Numbered from the stretch's first letter, positions 1 through 6,871 are shown. The stretch: 21,976 nt of DNA from an uncultured Lachnospiraceae bacterium (GCA_910579395.1 CAJTUC010000049.1:1-21976), one strand, 5' to 3'. A program made the numbers and translations. Notes: generated by a model from the sequence alone, not told the origin.

Positions 1-131
1 AAAGAAAATTTGACAAAAAAATACAGGCTTTATCAGGCCTGCAAGAATTTTTCTTTTATTCAACTGTCAAACTACCGAGTATTAGAATACAAATGGCAAT
101 TGCCGCCAGTGTTTCTTTCTATAATCCCAAT

Positions 132-151
132 AAAAACCAACAAAAACCAAC
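132..151. repeat. tandem decamer, two copies of AAAAACCAAC
   Basis: Two exact head-to-tail copies of AAAAACCAAC lie at 132-141 and 142-151, followed by the related CAAAAACAG. A 10-bp period puts both copies on one face of the helix. They lie about 100 bp upstream of the locus promoter. DeoR-family regulators often use short A/T-rich direct repeats as operators, and a DeoR-type gene lies in this locus. Use as an operator is inference. Confidence 0.45.
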
Positions 152-228
152 CAAAAACAGAAAAAAACAGAATTTTTTCCCAGCCAAGAACTTTAAAACG
201 GGCAAAAACGGAATGATAAAAATGTTGT

Positions 229-249
229 TTTGTGTTGAATTTGTGTTGA
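229..249. promoter_or_regulatory. direct repeat overlapping the -35 box, candidate operator
   Basis: TTTGTGTTGA occurs at 229-238 and again at 240-249, an 11-bp period. The second copy runs into the -35 hexamer TTGACT (246-251). Repeats phased by one helical turn and overlapping a -35 box suit a repressor site. The DeoR-family regulator encoded at 10567 is the natural candidate to bind it, though no binding is shown by the sequence. Confidence 0.5.
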
Positions 250-274
250 CTTTATAGAGGACATACCTTATAAT
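246..274 (+). promoter_or_regulatory. sigma-A type promoter of the microcompartment operon
   Basis: The -35 hexamer TTGACT (246-251) and the -10 hexamer TATAAT (269-274) are separated by 17 bp. It is the only near-consensus promoter seen upstream of the first gene. Transcription would begin near 281, giving a leader of about 120 nt before the start codon at 400. Confidence 0.8.
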
Positions 275-399
275 ATGATATATCAGCGATAGTAGATTGA
301 CGAATTTATTTGTCTTGCGAATATTTGCTTTGTGCAATGTGCACAGCGAACTGTATTTGCGTTCAAATATCGCAGGTCGAGGAAAGGCATAAGTATTTT

Positions 400-753
400 A
401 TGGAAAGCAAACAGAGGATCATACAGGAACTTGTTCCGGGCAGGCAGATCACGCTGGCGCATATCATCGCCAATCCGGACAGCATACTTTATGAAAAATT
501 GGGATTGAACCCCGCCGTGGAACATTCCCACTCCGCAATCGGCGTACTGACGATCAGCCCGGCGGAAACAGCGATTATCATTGCCGATATCGCGATGAAA
601 TCTTCCGGCGTGGAACTGGGATTTGTGGACAGGTTTTCCGGCTCGCTTATCGTTACGGGAACAGTCTCACAGGTAGAAGCGGCGATACAGGCCATCCTTC
701 TTTATACGGAGGAGACATTGGGCTACACCGTCTGCAAGATTACAAGAACATGA
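400..753 (+). CDS. pduU: PduU-like microcompartment shell protein (circularly permuted BMC-H)
   Basis: This is a 117-residue shell protein of the PduU/EutS type, a circularly permuted BMC domain that forms hexamers in the shell facets. The opening part (QELVPGRQITLAHIIANP), the middle (AIGVLTISPAETAIIIADIA) and the closing KITRT match the PduU pattern, and the length agrees with Salmonella PduU (116). The start is placed at ATG 400 because AGGAAAGG lies at 380-387 and homology begins here; the longer TTG start at 310 adds unrelated sequence. It is the first gene of the operon and its last 4 bases overlap the next gene (ATGA), so the two are probably translationally coupled. Confidence 0.9.
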   Translation: MESKQRIIQELVPGRQITLAHIIANPDSILYEKLGLNPAVEHSHSAIGVLTISPAETAIIIADIAMKSSGVELGFVDRFSGSLIVTGTVSQVEAAIQAILLYTEETLGYTVCKITRT

Positions 754-1202
754 AGAAGCTGATATTAATGGGCCGCAGTGAGGCGGGTAAGACGACGCTG
801 ACGCAGGCACTGCGTGGCGAAACGATTACATATAAGAAAACACAGTATGTCAATTATTTTGACGTCATCATCGATACGCCGGGTGAATACGCACAGACGG
901 CGAAGCTGGGAAGAGCGCTGGCGCTTTATTCTTACGAGGCCGACGTGGTGGGGCTGCTGCTCGCGGCGAACGAGCCGTATTCCCTCTATCCGCCCAATAT
1001 CACCTGTATGGTGAACCGGGAGGTCATCGGCATTGTCACGAAAATCGACAGGGAAGATGCGGACCCGGAGCAGGCCGCGCGATGGCTCAGGCTGACGGGC
1101 TGTCAGAAAATTTTTTTTGTCAATTCCAAGGCAAATGAAGGCGTGGCAGAGATTTTGGAGTATCTGAGCGAGCCGGGGGATGTTCTTCCTTGGAAAGTGT
1201 GA
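750..1202 (+). CDS. pduV: PduV/EutP-like P-loop GTPase of the microcompartment
   Basis: This is a small Ras-like GTPase of 150 residues, the usual PduV/EutP length. Visible motifs are the P-loop GRSEAGKT at residues 8-15, the switch/G3 sequence DTPG at 42-45 and the G4 motif TKID at 97-100. PduV family members are associated with the outside of propanediol compartments and have been linked to their positioning; the exact role is unsettled. The gene starts inside the stop of the pduU-like gene, and the same pair sits side by side in classical pdu loci. A 255-bp structured gap follows. I see no missing nucleotide-binding motif. Confidence 0.9.
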   Translation: MKKLILMGRSEAGKTTLTQALRGETITYKKTQYVNYFDVIIDTPGEYAQTAKLGRALALYSYEADVVGLLLAANEPYSLYPPNITCMVNREVIGIVTKIDREDADPEQAARWLRLTGCQKIFFVNSKANEGVAEILEYLSEPGDVLPWKV

Positions 1203-1457
1203 AGAGGCGCAGGGCAAGCCTTCTTTGCCCGACAGAATCACCTACGAACAATTATGTGGGGGACTAAAATAGGAGATGCGCAATGCGGAGATTCTATTTG
1301 GAAGTCGAATACCCCGCTGCAGAGCAGCGATATATTCGACCCTCGCGGCAGTCGCCAAACATCCGTGCAAGCACGTTTGCCTGGCTCGTTGCCCGCGGGA
1401 ATAAAAGTTCTGGCATTTAGTGAATGTCAAAAATAAAGAAAAGAAAAGGAGAAAAAA
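1203..1457. other. structured non-coding gap between pduV and the aldolase gene
   Basis: No gene is apparent. By eye it contains several hairpins: GGGCAA/TTGCCC (1212-1217 with 1225-1230); a two-part stem TCGAATA/TATTCGA (1305-1311 with 1333-1339) enclosing CGCTGC-AGA-GCAGCG (1315-1329); and a larger domain closed by CGCGGCA (1344-1350) with TTGCCCGCG-type sequence (1389-1397) around a small CGTGC-AA-GCACG hairpin (1364-1375). It ends in a strong ribosome site, AAAGGAG, just before the aldolase start. It resembles the repeated element found later in the locus in style, with branched, short-loop arms, but not clearly in sequence. Confidence 0.5.
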
Positions 1458-2255
1458 ATGGCATTGAACGAGTATGAAATCAAGAAACAGATCTGCGACA
1501 TCGGCAAGAGAATCTACGACCGTAATATGGTTGCGGCAAACGACGGAAACATTTCCGTAAAACTGAACGACAATGAATTTTTATGCACACCTACCGGTGT
1601 ATCCAAAGGATTCATGACACCGGAATTTATCTGTAAGGTAGATGCGGACGGCAACGTAATCCAGGCAAACAAGGGATTCAGACCTTCTTCCGAGATCAAG
1701 ATGCACATGCGCGTCTATAAGAAAAGACCGGATGTTGGTTCCGTTGTTCACGCTCATCCTACTTTTGCAACAAGCTTTGCTATCGCAGGCATTCCGCTGA
1801 CACAGCCGATCATGCCCGAAGCGGTGATCGCACTCGGATGCGTTCCGATCGCACCTTACGGAACACCTTCTACGATGGAGATTCCCGATGCGGTTGAGCC
1901 GTATCTGGAGCACTTCGATGCAGTACTGCTCGAGAGCCACGGCGCGCTCACATGGTCAACAGACCTTCTGGCGGCTTATATGAAGATGGAATCCGTTGAA
2001 TTCTATGCAGAGCTTCTTTACAAAGCAAGACAGCTCGGCGGCCCGAAAGAGTTCAGTCCTGAGAATGTTCAGAAGCTGTATGAGATCAGAAGAAAAATGG
2101 GCCTGCCCGGACGTCATCCGGCAGATCTGTGCCAGAACAAAGGAAAGGCGAACTGCCATAACTGCGGTTCCTGTTCTTCTTCTGCAGGTTCTCAGGACAG
2201 CCAGGAACTGGTAGCAGCGATTACCAAGAAAGTTTTAGAGCAGCTCGGCAAATGA
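1458..2255 (+). CDS. class II aldolase (L-fuculose/L-rhamnulose-1-phosphate type) with C-terminal encapsulation peptide
   Basis: This zinc aldolase is expected to split fuculose-1-phosphate or rhamnulose-1-phosphate into DHAP and L-lactaldehyde. The FucA/AraD fold spans residues 1-215: the acid E79 (SSEIKMH), zinc ligands H98 and H100 (HAHP) and H161 (ESHGAL). The tail is longer than in plain FucA (265 residues). It has a cysteine group, C225, C233, C236 and C239, then a linker, then an amphipathic helix SQELVAAITKKVLEQLGK at 248-265 that matches the pattern of microcompartment-targeting peptides. Placing the aldolase inside the shell would keep toxic lactaldehyde enclosed. Translation starts after AAAGGAG. 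Only 3 bases separate it from the next gene. Which phosphorylated sugar it prefers cannot be read from sequence. Confidence 0.88.
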   Translation: MALNEYEIKKQICDIGKRIYDRNMVAANDGNISVKLNDNEFLCTPTGVSKGFMTPEFICKVDADGNVIQANKGFRPSSEIKMHMRVYKKRPDVGSVVHAHPTFATSFAIAGIPLTQPIMPEAVIALGCVPIAPYGTPSTMEIPDAVEPYLEHFDAVLLESHGALTWSTDLLAAYMKMESVEFYAELLYKARQLGGPKEFSPENVQKLYEIRRKMGLPGRHPADLCQNKGKANCHNCGSCSSSAGSQDSQELVAAITKKVLEQLGK

Positions 2256-2258
2256 TCT

Positions 2259-2738
2259 ATGGATAAATATAATCTTGAGAAAATAGTAAAGAACCTCGTT
2301 GACGAAGCAATCATCAAAGAAGTCATGTCCCTGCAGCTTGCCGTGAAATTAATTGAAGCGGTGGAACAGAAGGCACAGGAGATGGGAATGCGGGTCGTGA
2401 TAGCCGTATCGGATGCGGCGGGCAGGCCCGTGGCGGTTCATTGTATGGACAATGCTTATCACGGAAGTTTTGATGTGGCGCTCAATAAAACATATACGGC
2501 GACCGCTTTTCAGATGTCAACGAGCGAATTATCACGATTATGCCAGCCCGGTCATGATCTGTACGGCCTTCAGTTTTCCAATGACGGCAAGGTGATGATA
2601 CTTGGCGGAGGCGAACCGCTGATGGTCGGCAATACCATGATCGGAGCCCTGGGCGTGTCCGGAGGGACAGCGGTTCAGGATACGGAGCTGGCGGCTTATG
2701 GGAAAGCCATGTTAAAGGAGGTAATAAAGTGTCTTTAG
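2259..2738 (+). CDS. stand-alone PduO C-terminal / GlcG-HbpS-like domain protein
   Basis: This 159-residue protein consists mainly of the haem-degrading/GlcG/PduO-C fold (about residues 25-155), recognisable by VIAVSDAAGRPVAVH and by LGGGEPLMVG with GALGVSGG near the end. In classical PduO this domain follows a cobalamin adenosyltransferase, which is absent here, as fits a B12-independent pathway. The first 18 residues (MDKYNLEKIVKNLVDEAI) form a likely amphipathic helix with the spacing seen in encapsulation peptides, so the protein is probably luminal. Some relatives bind haem or flavin, but the role in microcompartments is unknown. The gene follows the aldolase by 3 bases and overlaps the aldehyde dehydrogenase gene by 10, implying coupled translation. 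Confidence 0.8.
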   Translation: MDKYNLEKIVKNLVDEAIIKEVMSLQLAVKLIEAVEQKAQEMGMRVVIAVSDAAGRPVAVHCMDNAYHGSFDVALNKTYTATAFQMSTSELSRLCQPGHDLYGLQFSNDGKVMILGGGEPLMVGNTMIGALGVSGGTAVQDTELAAYGKAMLKEVIKCL

Positions 2739-4120
2739 ATGAAAGCATGATTCATGACATCGTACAGAAAGTCATGGCAAATATGCAGATAGCCGGTTCG
2801 GTGGAAGGCATGCACGGCGTATTTCAGGACATGAACGACGCCATCAAGGCATCCATCGAAGCGCAGAAGATTGTCCGCAATCTGACGTTAGACCAGAGAG
2901 AGAAGATTATCTCTGCCATACGGAGAAAAACGCATGAAAATGCTGAGATCATTGCCAATATGGGCGTGAATGAGACCGGCATGGGCAACGTCGGGGATAA
3001 AATTTTAAAACATCACCTGACAGCGGATAAGACGCCCGGAACGGAGGACTTGAGCACAATCGCATGGTCCGGTGACAGAGGGTTGACGCTGGTGGAAATG
3101 GGGCCTTTTGGTGTGATCGGAGCAATCACGCCGGCGACCAATCCGTCGGAAACGGTCATCTGTAATTCCATCGGTATGATTGCGGGCGGAAACACCGTCG
3201 TATTTAATCCTCATCCGAATGCGAAGAAAACAACGATTTTTACCATTAACATGATCAACGAAGCTTCTCTGGAGGCGGGCGGTCCGGACAACATCGCCGT
3301 TACGGTGGAAGTGCCCACGATGGACACGAGCGCGATCATGATGAAGCACCCGGCAATACCGCTTTTGGTAGCAACAGGCGGCCCCGGCGTTGTAACGGCA
3401 GTCCTTTCTTCCGGAAAAAGAGCGATTGGTGCAGGCGCGGGCAATCCGCCGGCGCTGGTAGACGATACTGCCGATGTCCGGAAAGCGGCACAGGACATTG
3501 TGAACGGATGTACATTCGACAATAACCTGCCCTGTATCGCGGAAAAAGAAATCGTGGCGATGGACGGCATCGCGGACGAACTGATGCATTATATGATTCA
3601 GGAGAACGGCTGTTATCTCGCGAGCAAAGAGATTCAGGATAAGCTGACGGCAACCGTTATCACGCCTAAGGGCGCGCTGAACAGAAAATGTGTCGGCAGA
3701 AGCGCAAGAGCGCTGCTTTCCATGGTCGGCGTGGAAGTAGGACCGGAAATCAGATGTATCGTATTCGAAGGCCCTAAGGAGCATCCGCTCATCACAACGG
3801 AACTGATGATGCCAATCCTCGGTATGGTCAGAGTAAAGACTTTTGAGGAAGGTGTGGAAACGGCCGTATGGCTGGAGCATGGCAACCGCCACTCCGCACA
3901 TATTCATTCCAAAAATGTAGATAACATTACTACTTATGCAAAAGCAATCGATACGGCAATTCTGGTAAAGAATGGGCCGAGTTATGCGGCACTCGGATTC
4001 GGCGGCGAAGGTTACTGTACTTTCACGATCGCATCCAGAACAGGCGAAGGACTGACGAGCGCGCAGACGTTTACGAAGAGAAGACGCTGCACGATGTCTG
4101 ACAGCCTTTGCATCCGCTAG
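2729..4120 (+). CDS. pduP: CoA-acylating aldehyde dehydrogenase (PduP-like)
   Basis: This enzyme should oxidise propanal with NAD+ and CoA to propionyl-CoA inside the compartment. The protein has 463 residues, near the PduP/EutE size. An N-terminal helix (residues 4-19, DESMIHDIVQKVMANM) is a typical encapsulation peptide, followed by a linker and the ALDH fold from about residue 30. Seen are the GAITPATNPSET segment (131-141), GAGAGNPPALVD (234-245) and the catalytic cysteine C269 in FDNNLPC. The C-terminal LTSAQTFTKRRRC is typical of the family. The start is GTG at 2729, preceded by a strong AAAGGAGG. The gene lies directly before its redox partner, the alcohol dehydrogenase. Confidence 0.92.
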   Translation: MSLDESMIHDIVQKVMANMQIAGSVEGMHGVFQDMNDAIKASIEAQKIVRNLTLDQREKIISAIRRKTHENAEIIANMGVNETGMGNVGDKILKHHLTADKTPGTEDLSTIAWSGDRGLTLVEMGPFGVIGAITPATNPSETVICNSIGMIAGGNTVVFNPHPNAKKTTIFTINMINEASLEAGGPDNIAVTVEVPTMDTSAIMMKHPAIPLLVATGGPGVVTAVLSSGKRAIGAGAGNPPALVDDTADVRKAAQDIVNGCTFDNNLPCIAEKEIVAMDGIADELMHYMIQENGCYLASKEIQDKLTATVITPKGALNRKCVGRSARALLSMVGVEVGPEIRCIVFEGPKEHPLITTELMMPILGMVRVKTFEEGVETAVWLEHGNRHSAHIHSKNVDNITTYAKAIDTAILVKNGPSYAALGFGGEGYCTFTIASRTGEGLTSAQTFTKRRRCTMSDSLCIR

Positions 4121-4149
4121 GAAAACATAGAAAGGAGCATGGTATAGAT

Positions 4150-5373
4150 ATGGCAGTAAATGAACAGGAAGTTGAGCAGATCGTCAAACAGATTTTGGGT
4201 CAGCTTTCCGGAAGCGGAGCCGGTGCGGCAGTATCCCCGGCAGCAGGAAAGAGCCGGGCGGGAGCAGGTATCCCTTCCACCGCCCATGTTGCGATGCTGA
4301 CAGAACTGGAAAAATTTGAAGTAAAAGAGTTTCCCATGCCGCAGGTCGGCGATGACGATATTCTGGTCAAAGTAGAAGGCTGCGGTGTCTGCGGAACGGA
4401 TGCGCACGAATTTAAGCGCGACCCGTTCAGCCTGATTCCGGTAGCGCTCGGACACGAAGGAACCGGCGAAATCGTTAAGATGGGAAAAAATGTAAAGAAA
4501 GACAGCGCGGGCAAAGACCTTCATATCGGGGATAAAGTCGTGACCTGTATGATATTTAAAGATGACCCGGAAATCACGATGTTCGATCTGAATAAACAGA
4601 ACGTCGGCGCAGCGGATGTATATGGACTGCTTCCCGATGATGATGTGCATTTGAACGGATGGTTTTCCGATTACATTTTGATTCGCGGCGGTTCTACGGT
4701 ATTTAATGTAAGCGATCTGGATTTGGATTCCAGAATTTTGATCGAGCCCTGCGCGGTACTCGTACATGCGGTGGAAAGAGCGAAAACAACGGGAATCCTG
4801 CGGTTCAACAGCCGTGTGGTCGTACAGGGATGCGGACCGATCGGTCTGATCTGTATCGCGGTGCTCCGCACACTTGGTATCGAAAATATCACGGCGGTCG
4901 ACGGTAACGATATGCGCCTCGATTTTGCGAAGAGACTCGGGGCTTCCCATACGGTAAGCTTTAAGGAGTTCCAGGGAATCGAAGCACTGACTGGAGCAGT
5001 CAAAAATTCCTTCGACGGACACCTTGCCGATTTTGCATTCCAGTGTACGGGAAATCCGGCGGCACACGCGAATATTTACAAGTTCATCCGCAACGGCGGC
5101 GGACTCTGTGAACTGGGCTTTTTCGTAAACGGCGGCGACGCAACGATCAATCCGCACTTCGACTTATGTTCCAAAGAGATTACGCTGGTGGGTTCCTGGG
5201 TATATACGCTGCGGGATTATGCTACGACATTTGATTTCTTAAAGAGAGCAAAAGGAATCGGACTTCCGCTTTCGGATTTGATCACACACAGATATCCGTT
5301 AGAGCAGATTAATGAAGCGTTGAAGACCAACCTTGCAATGACCGGCTTGAAGATTGCGATTGTAAATGAATAA
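4150..5373 (+). CDS. zinc-dependent alcohol dehydrogenase of the microcompartment
   Basis: This medium-chain dehydrogenase probably reduces propanal to 1-propanol and recycles NAD+; reduction of lactaldehyde to propanediol is also possible, since no other reductase is present. With the ATG at 4150 it has 407 residues; an upstream start at 4108 lies inside the previous gene. An encapsulation-type helix, NEQEVEQIVKQILGQL, fills residues 4-19, followed by a Gly/Ala/Ser/Pro linker to about 44. Catalytic-zinc residues are C81 (CGTD) and H102-E103 (GHE); the dinucleotide motif is GCGPIG at 227-232. The four-cysteine structural-zinc lobe seems absent. It replaces the iron-type PduQ of classical pdu loci. 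Confidence 0.87.
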   Translation: MAVNEQEVEQIVKQILGQLSGSGAGAAVSPAAGKSRAGAGIPSTAHVAMLTELEKFEVKEFPMPQVGDDDILVKVEGCGVCGTDAHEFKRDPFSLIPVALGHEGTGEIVKMGKNVKKDSAGKDLHIGDKVVTCMIFKDDPEITMFDLNKQNVGAADVYGLLPDDDVHLNGWFSDYILIRGGSTVFNVSDLDLDSRILIEPCAVLVHAVERAKTTGILRFNSRVVVQGCGPIGLICIAVLRTLGIENITAVDGNDMRLDFAKRLGASHTVSFKEFQGIEALTGAVKNSFDGHLADFAFQCTGNPAAHANIYKFIRNGGGLCELGFFVNGGDATINPHFDLCSKEITLVGSWVYTLRDYATTFDFLKRAKGIGLPLSDLITHRYPLEQINEALKTNLAMTGLKIAIVNE

Positions 5374-5416
5374 AACCGCCAAGTTCGCAGATTGAGAAAG
5401 GAATCAAGGTATAGCT

Positions 5417-5755
5417 ATGGAAGAATTAACATCTCGTAAGGAAGCAGAAGCGGTCGGCCTGTTGGAAGTATTCGGGCTCGTATGTGCGTTCCTTGCCGCA
5501 GACGCGGGCTGCAAGGCGGCAAATGTCCGTTTGGAAGTGTTCGATAAAAATAAACCTGCCAATGCAGATGCTCTGCCGGTACCGCTTTTGGTCACGGTCA
5601 AGTTCAGAGGCAGTATCGCAGATGTAGAGGAAGCTATGAGAGCAGCGGAGGCGGTCGCGCTTGCAAATACGGGAGTCGTATGTAAGCATATTATTCCAAG
5701 ACCAACGGAAGATACGGAAAAAATGCTGAAGATCAGCGCACTTGATAAGAACTAG
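5417..5755 (+). CDS. BMC-H shell protein with lengthened pore loop
   Basis: This 112-residue protein has one BMC domain, AVGLLEVFGLVCAFLAADAG at the start and VVCKHIIPRPTEDTEKML at the end. It differs from the PduA-like paralogs downstream. About 10 residues precede the domain, and the central strand-loop reads LEVFDKNKPANADALPVPL instead of the short KIGSGL pore motif, so the hexamer pore should have a different size and chemistry. It may pass a different metabolite or serve as a minor shell component. It starts 44 bases after the alcohol dehydrogenase gene, with AGAAAGGA upstream, and its stop codon touches the first copy of the structured repeat. Confidence 0.85.
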   Translation: MEELTSRKEAEAVGLLEVFGLVCAFLAADAGCKAANVRLEVFDKNKPANADALPVPLLVTVKFRGSIADVEEAMRAAEAVALANTGVVCKHIIPRPTEDTEKMLKISALDKN

Positions 5756-5884
5756 CGTGAGAAGAACTTCTAACACTCGCAACAGAGGCTGCTTCGTGAA
5801 GAAGTTCTACGACTTGCGAAGCAAGTCTTTCTCACGCCGGAGAATGCCTAAAAAGCGGCATTCTCCCTGACAAACTTGTTTGTC
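5755..5884 (+). repeat. structured intergenic element, copy 1 (three-way junction plus two hairpins)
   Basis: P1 pairs 5755-5762 with 5830-5837 (GCGTGAGA/TCTCACGC). P2 pairs 5763-5771 with 5800-5808 and carries an arm with an AGAG loop (5784-5787). P3 pairs 5811-5817 with 5821-5827 (GACTTGC-GAA-GCAAGTC). P2 abuts P1 with no linker; the other linkers are AC (5809-5810) and TT (5828-5829). A 10-bp hairpin follows (5839-5848 with 5857-5866) and then the GACAAAC-TT-GTTTGTC hairpin (5869-5884). No U-tract follows, so it is not an ordinary terminator. P1 begins in the last base of the preceding stop codon. Confidence 0.85.
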
Positions 5885-6067
5885 TTGAGATTTTGAGATT
5901 CCGCAAAGCGGAATCATGGAGGTTAGTGTGAAAAATAAATTTTTCACACGCGAATTTGTGCCTGCGGCCCAAAGTTCGCAGGTTGAGAGAAAGGCATGGT
6001 TATTAGTGTGAAAAATTAACGCCGCCCGGGGCGGCACGATTAAGAGTATAAACAAGGAGGACTAAGT
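5885..6067 (+). other. gene-free mosaic of leader fragments before a BMC-H gene
   Basis: No credible gene is seen. The stretch from about 5882 to 5925 (hairpin GATTCCGC-AAA-GCGGAATC, then ATGGAGGTTAG) resembles the leader directly before the glycyl radical enzyme gene (11354-11399) but is followed by GTG-TGA instead of a gene. AAGTTCGCAGGTTGAGA at 5972-5988 matches, with one difference, the leader of the preceding shell gene at 5381-5397. GTGTGAAAAAT occurs at 5926 and again near 6006; the first copy forms a perfect 10-bp hairpin (5926-5935 with 5940-5949). A GCCGCC/GGCGGC hairpin follows near 6021-6035. These look like leftovers of lost genes. AAGGAGG at the end serves the gene at 6068. Confidence 0.5.
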
Positions 6068-6346
6068 ATGTCACAGGAAGCTTTAGGAATGGTAGAAACA
6101 AGAGGACTTACAGCAGCGATTGAAGCGGCGGATGCAATGACCAAAGCAGCGGAGGTTGTTCTGATCGGAACAGAGAAGATCGGTTCCGGACTCGTAACCG
6201 TTATGGTACGCGGCGATGTAGGAGCAGTAAAGGCAGCTGTTGAAGCCGGAACGAATGCGGCAAGCAAATTAGGCGAATTGGTAGCAACTCATGTCATCCC
6301 GAGACCGCACAGCGATGTGGAGAAGATTCTGCCGAAATTCAAATAG
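6068..6346 (+). CDS. pduA: BMC-H shell protein, PduA/PduJ-like
   Basis: This canonical hexameric shell protein of 92 residues forms facet tiles of the compartment. It matches the PduA/PduJ/EutM pattern throughout: GMVETRGLTAAIEAADAM at the start, the pore motif EKIGSGL near residues 38-44, MVRGDVGAVKAAVEAG, and THVIPRPHSDVEKILP at the end. The small KIGSG pore suits propanediol passage in the family. CAAGGAGG precedes ATG 6068. The gene is a near twin of the one at 6985; a block of 41 bases is identical between them. Its stop codon overlaps the next structured element. Confidence 0.93.
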   Translation: MSQEALGMVETRGLTAAIEAADAMTKAAEVVLIGTEKIGSGLVTVMVRGDVGAVKAAVEAGTNAASKLGELVATHVIPRPHSDVEKILPKFK

Positions 6347-6460
6347 GGTGAGAAGAAGTTCTAAAGATATCGCATCAGAGGATGCGATGCCAAGAACTTC
6401 TACGGTTCGCGCTGCGAACCTTTCTCGCCCGAAAGAATGCCCTGAAATGCGGGCATTCTT
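6346..6460 (+). repeat. structured intergenic element, copy 2
   Basis: P1 pairs 6346-6353 with 6423-6430 (GGGTGAGA/TCTCGCCC, one G-U pair). P2 pairs 6354-6362 with 6393-6401. P2 carries a perfect 8-bp arm with an AGAG loop (6369-6376, 6381-6388). P3 is GGTTCGC-GCT-GCGAACC (6404-6420). Linkers are again AC (6402-6403) and TT (6421-6422). A 10-bp hairpin follows at 6433-6442 with 6451-6460. Compared with copy 1, P3 and the distal arm have different sequences that still pair. P1 starts in the last base of the stop codon of the BMC-H gene. Confidence 0.87.
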
Positions 6461-6508
6461 CCAATGAGGATCAGGAAGAACATGCGTGCATGAAAAAGGA
6501 GAAACGGC

Positions 6509-6871
6509 ATGGGTAAAGCATATGGATTCATAGAGATAACCGGAGTGGTGGCGGCAATGGACGCACTGGACATCATGTGCAAGGCGGCCAATGTAGAGCT
6601 CGCAACATGGGAGCGCAAGCTTGGCGGAAGGCTGGTCACACTGGTAATAGAAGGAGATGTATCGGCAGTCAGACAGGCTGTTGAGGCAGGCTCCACGCAG
6701 GCATTGAAGAAGCCCGCGGCGACCGGGGTGCTTCCCAATCCGCATCCGGAAATCGTCAGGATGGTGGAACTGTCGGCAAGCCGTTTTAAAGGAAAAACGG
6801 AACCTTCATCCGGCTCAAAGATGCTGGGCGAAGACCCGCCGGATTTTGTACAGGACGAAAAAAATTTCTAA
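6509..6871 (+). CDS. BMC-H shell protein with C-terminal extension
   Basis: This 120-residue shell protein has a BMC domain at residues 1-88 (GFIEITGVVAAMDALDIMCK at the start, VLPNPHPEIVRM at the end) and about 30 extra residues rich in Lys, Ser and Pro with no recognised fold. The pore region reads WERKLGGRL rather than KIGSGL, so this hexamer probably differs in permeability. Extended BMC-H proteins such as PduK and CcmO-like relatives are often minor shell parts or attachment points; which applies here is unclear. AAAAGGAG precedes the ATG. The last codons lie inside copy 3 of the structured element, so the extension's sequence may be partly shaped by RNA folding. Confidence 0.87.
   Translation: MGKAYGFIEITGVVAAMDALDIMCKAANVELATWERKLGGRLVTLVIEGDVSAVRQAVEAGSTQALKKPAATGVLPNPHPEIVRMVELSASRFKGKTEPSSGSKMLGEDPPDFVQDEKNF

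Larger units (their letters stand above)
1..399. other. non-coding upstream region of the microcompartment locus
   Basis: No convincing gene lies here. The stretch is AT-rich and holds two sets of short direct repeats (132-151 and 229-249), a consensus promoter (246-274) and a leader of roughly 120 nt before the first gene. A reading frame open from TTG at 310 runs into the first gene, but its first 30 residues do not resemble a shell protein, and a better start with a ribosome site lies at 400. The end of any upstream gene is not visible. Confidence 0.7.

Noticed and set aside
24..56. Hairpin CAGGC/GCCTG followed by a T-rich stretch, a possible terminator of an upstream gene
   Set aside because: The stem has only five pairs and the T run is interrupted and displaced; too weak to call.
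310..399. N-terminal extension of the PduU-like protein from TTG 310
   Set aside because: The extra 30 residues are cysteine-rich and unlike any PduU; ATG 400 has a ribosome site and gives the usual length.
3005..3907. Long minus-strand open frame inside the aldehyde dehydrogenase gene
   Set aside because: It lies wholly opposite a well-conserved gene, its translation is Arg/His/Cys-rich without family features, and it has no ribosome site.
4117..5157. Long minus-strand open frame inside the alcohol dehydrogenase gene
   Set aside because: It is the complement of a conserved coding sequence with no recognisable protein features.
5839..5884. Reading the trailing hairpins of the structured element as rho-independent terminators
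   Set aside because: No U-tract follows the stems in any copy, and the genes downstream clearly belong to the same operon.
5916..6011. 31-codon frame beginning at the ATG of ATGGAGG
   Set aside because: No ribosome site lies upstream, and the sequence is made of leader repeats and a hairpin; non-coding origin is more likely.
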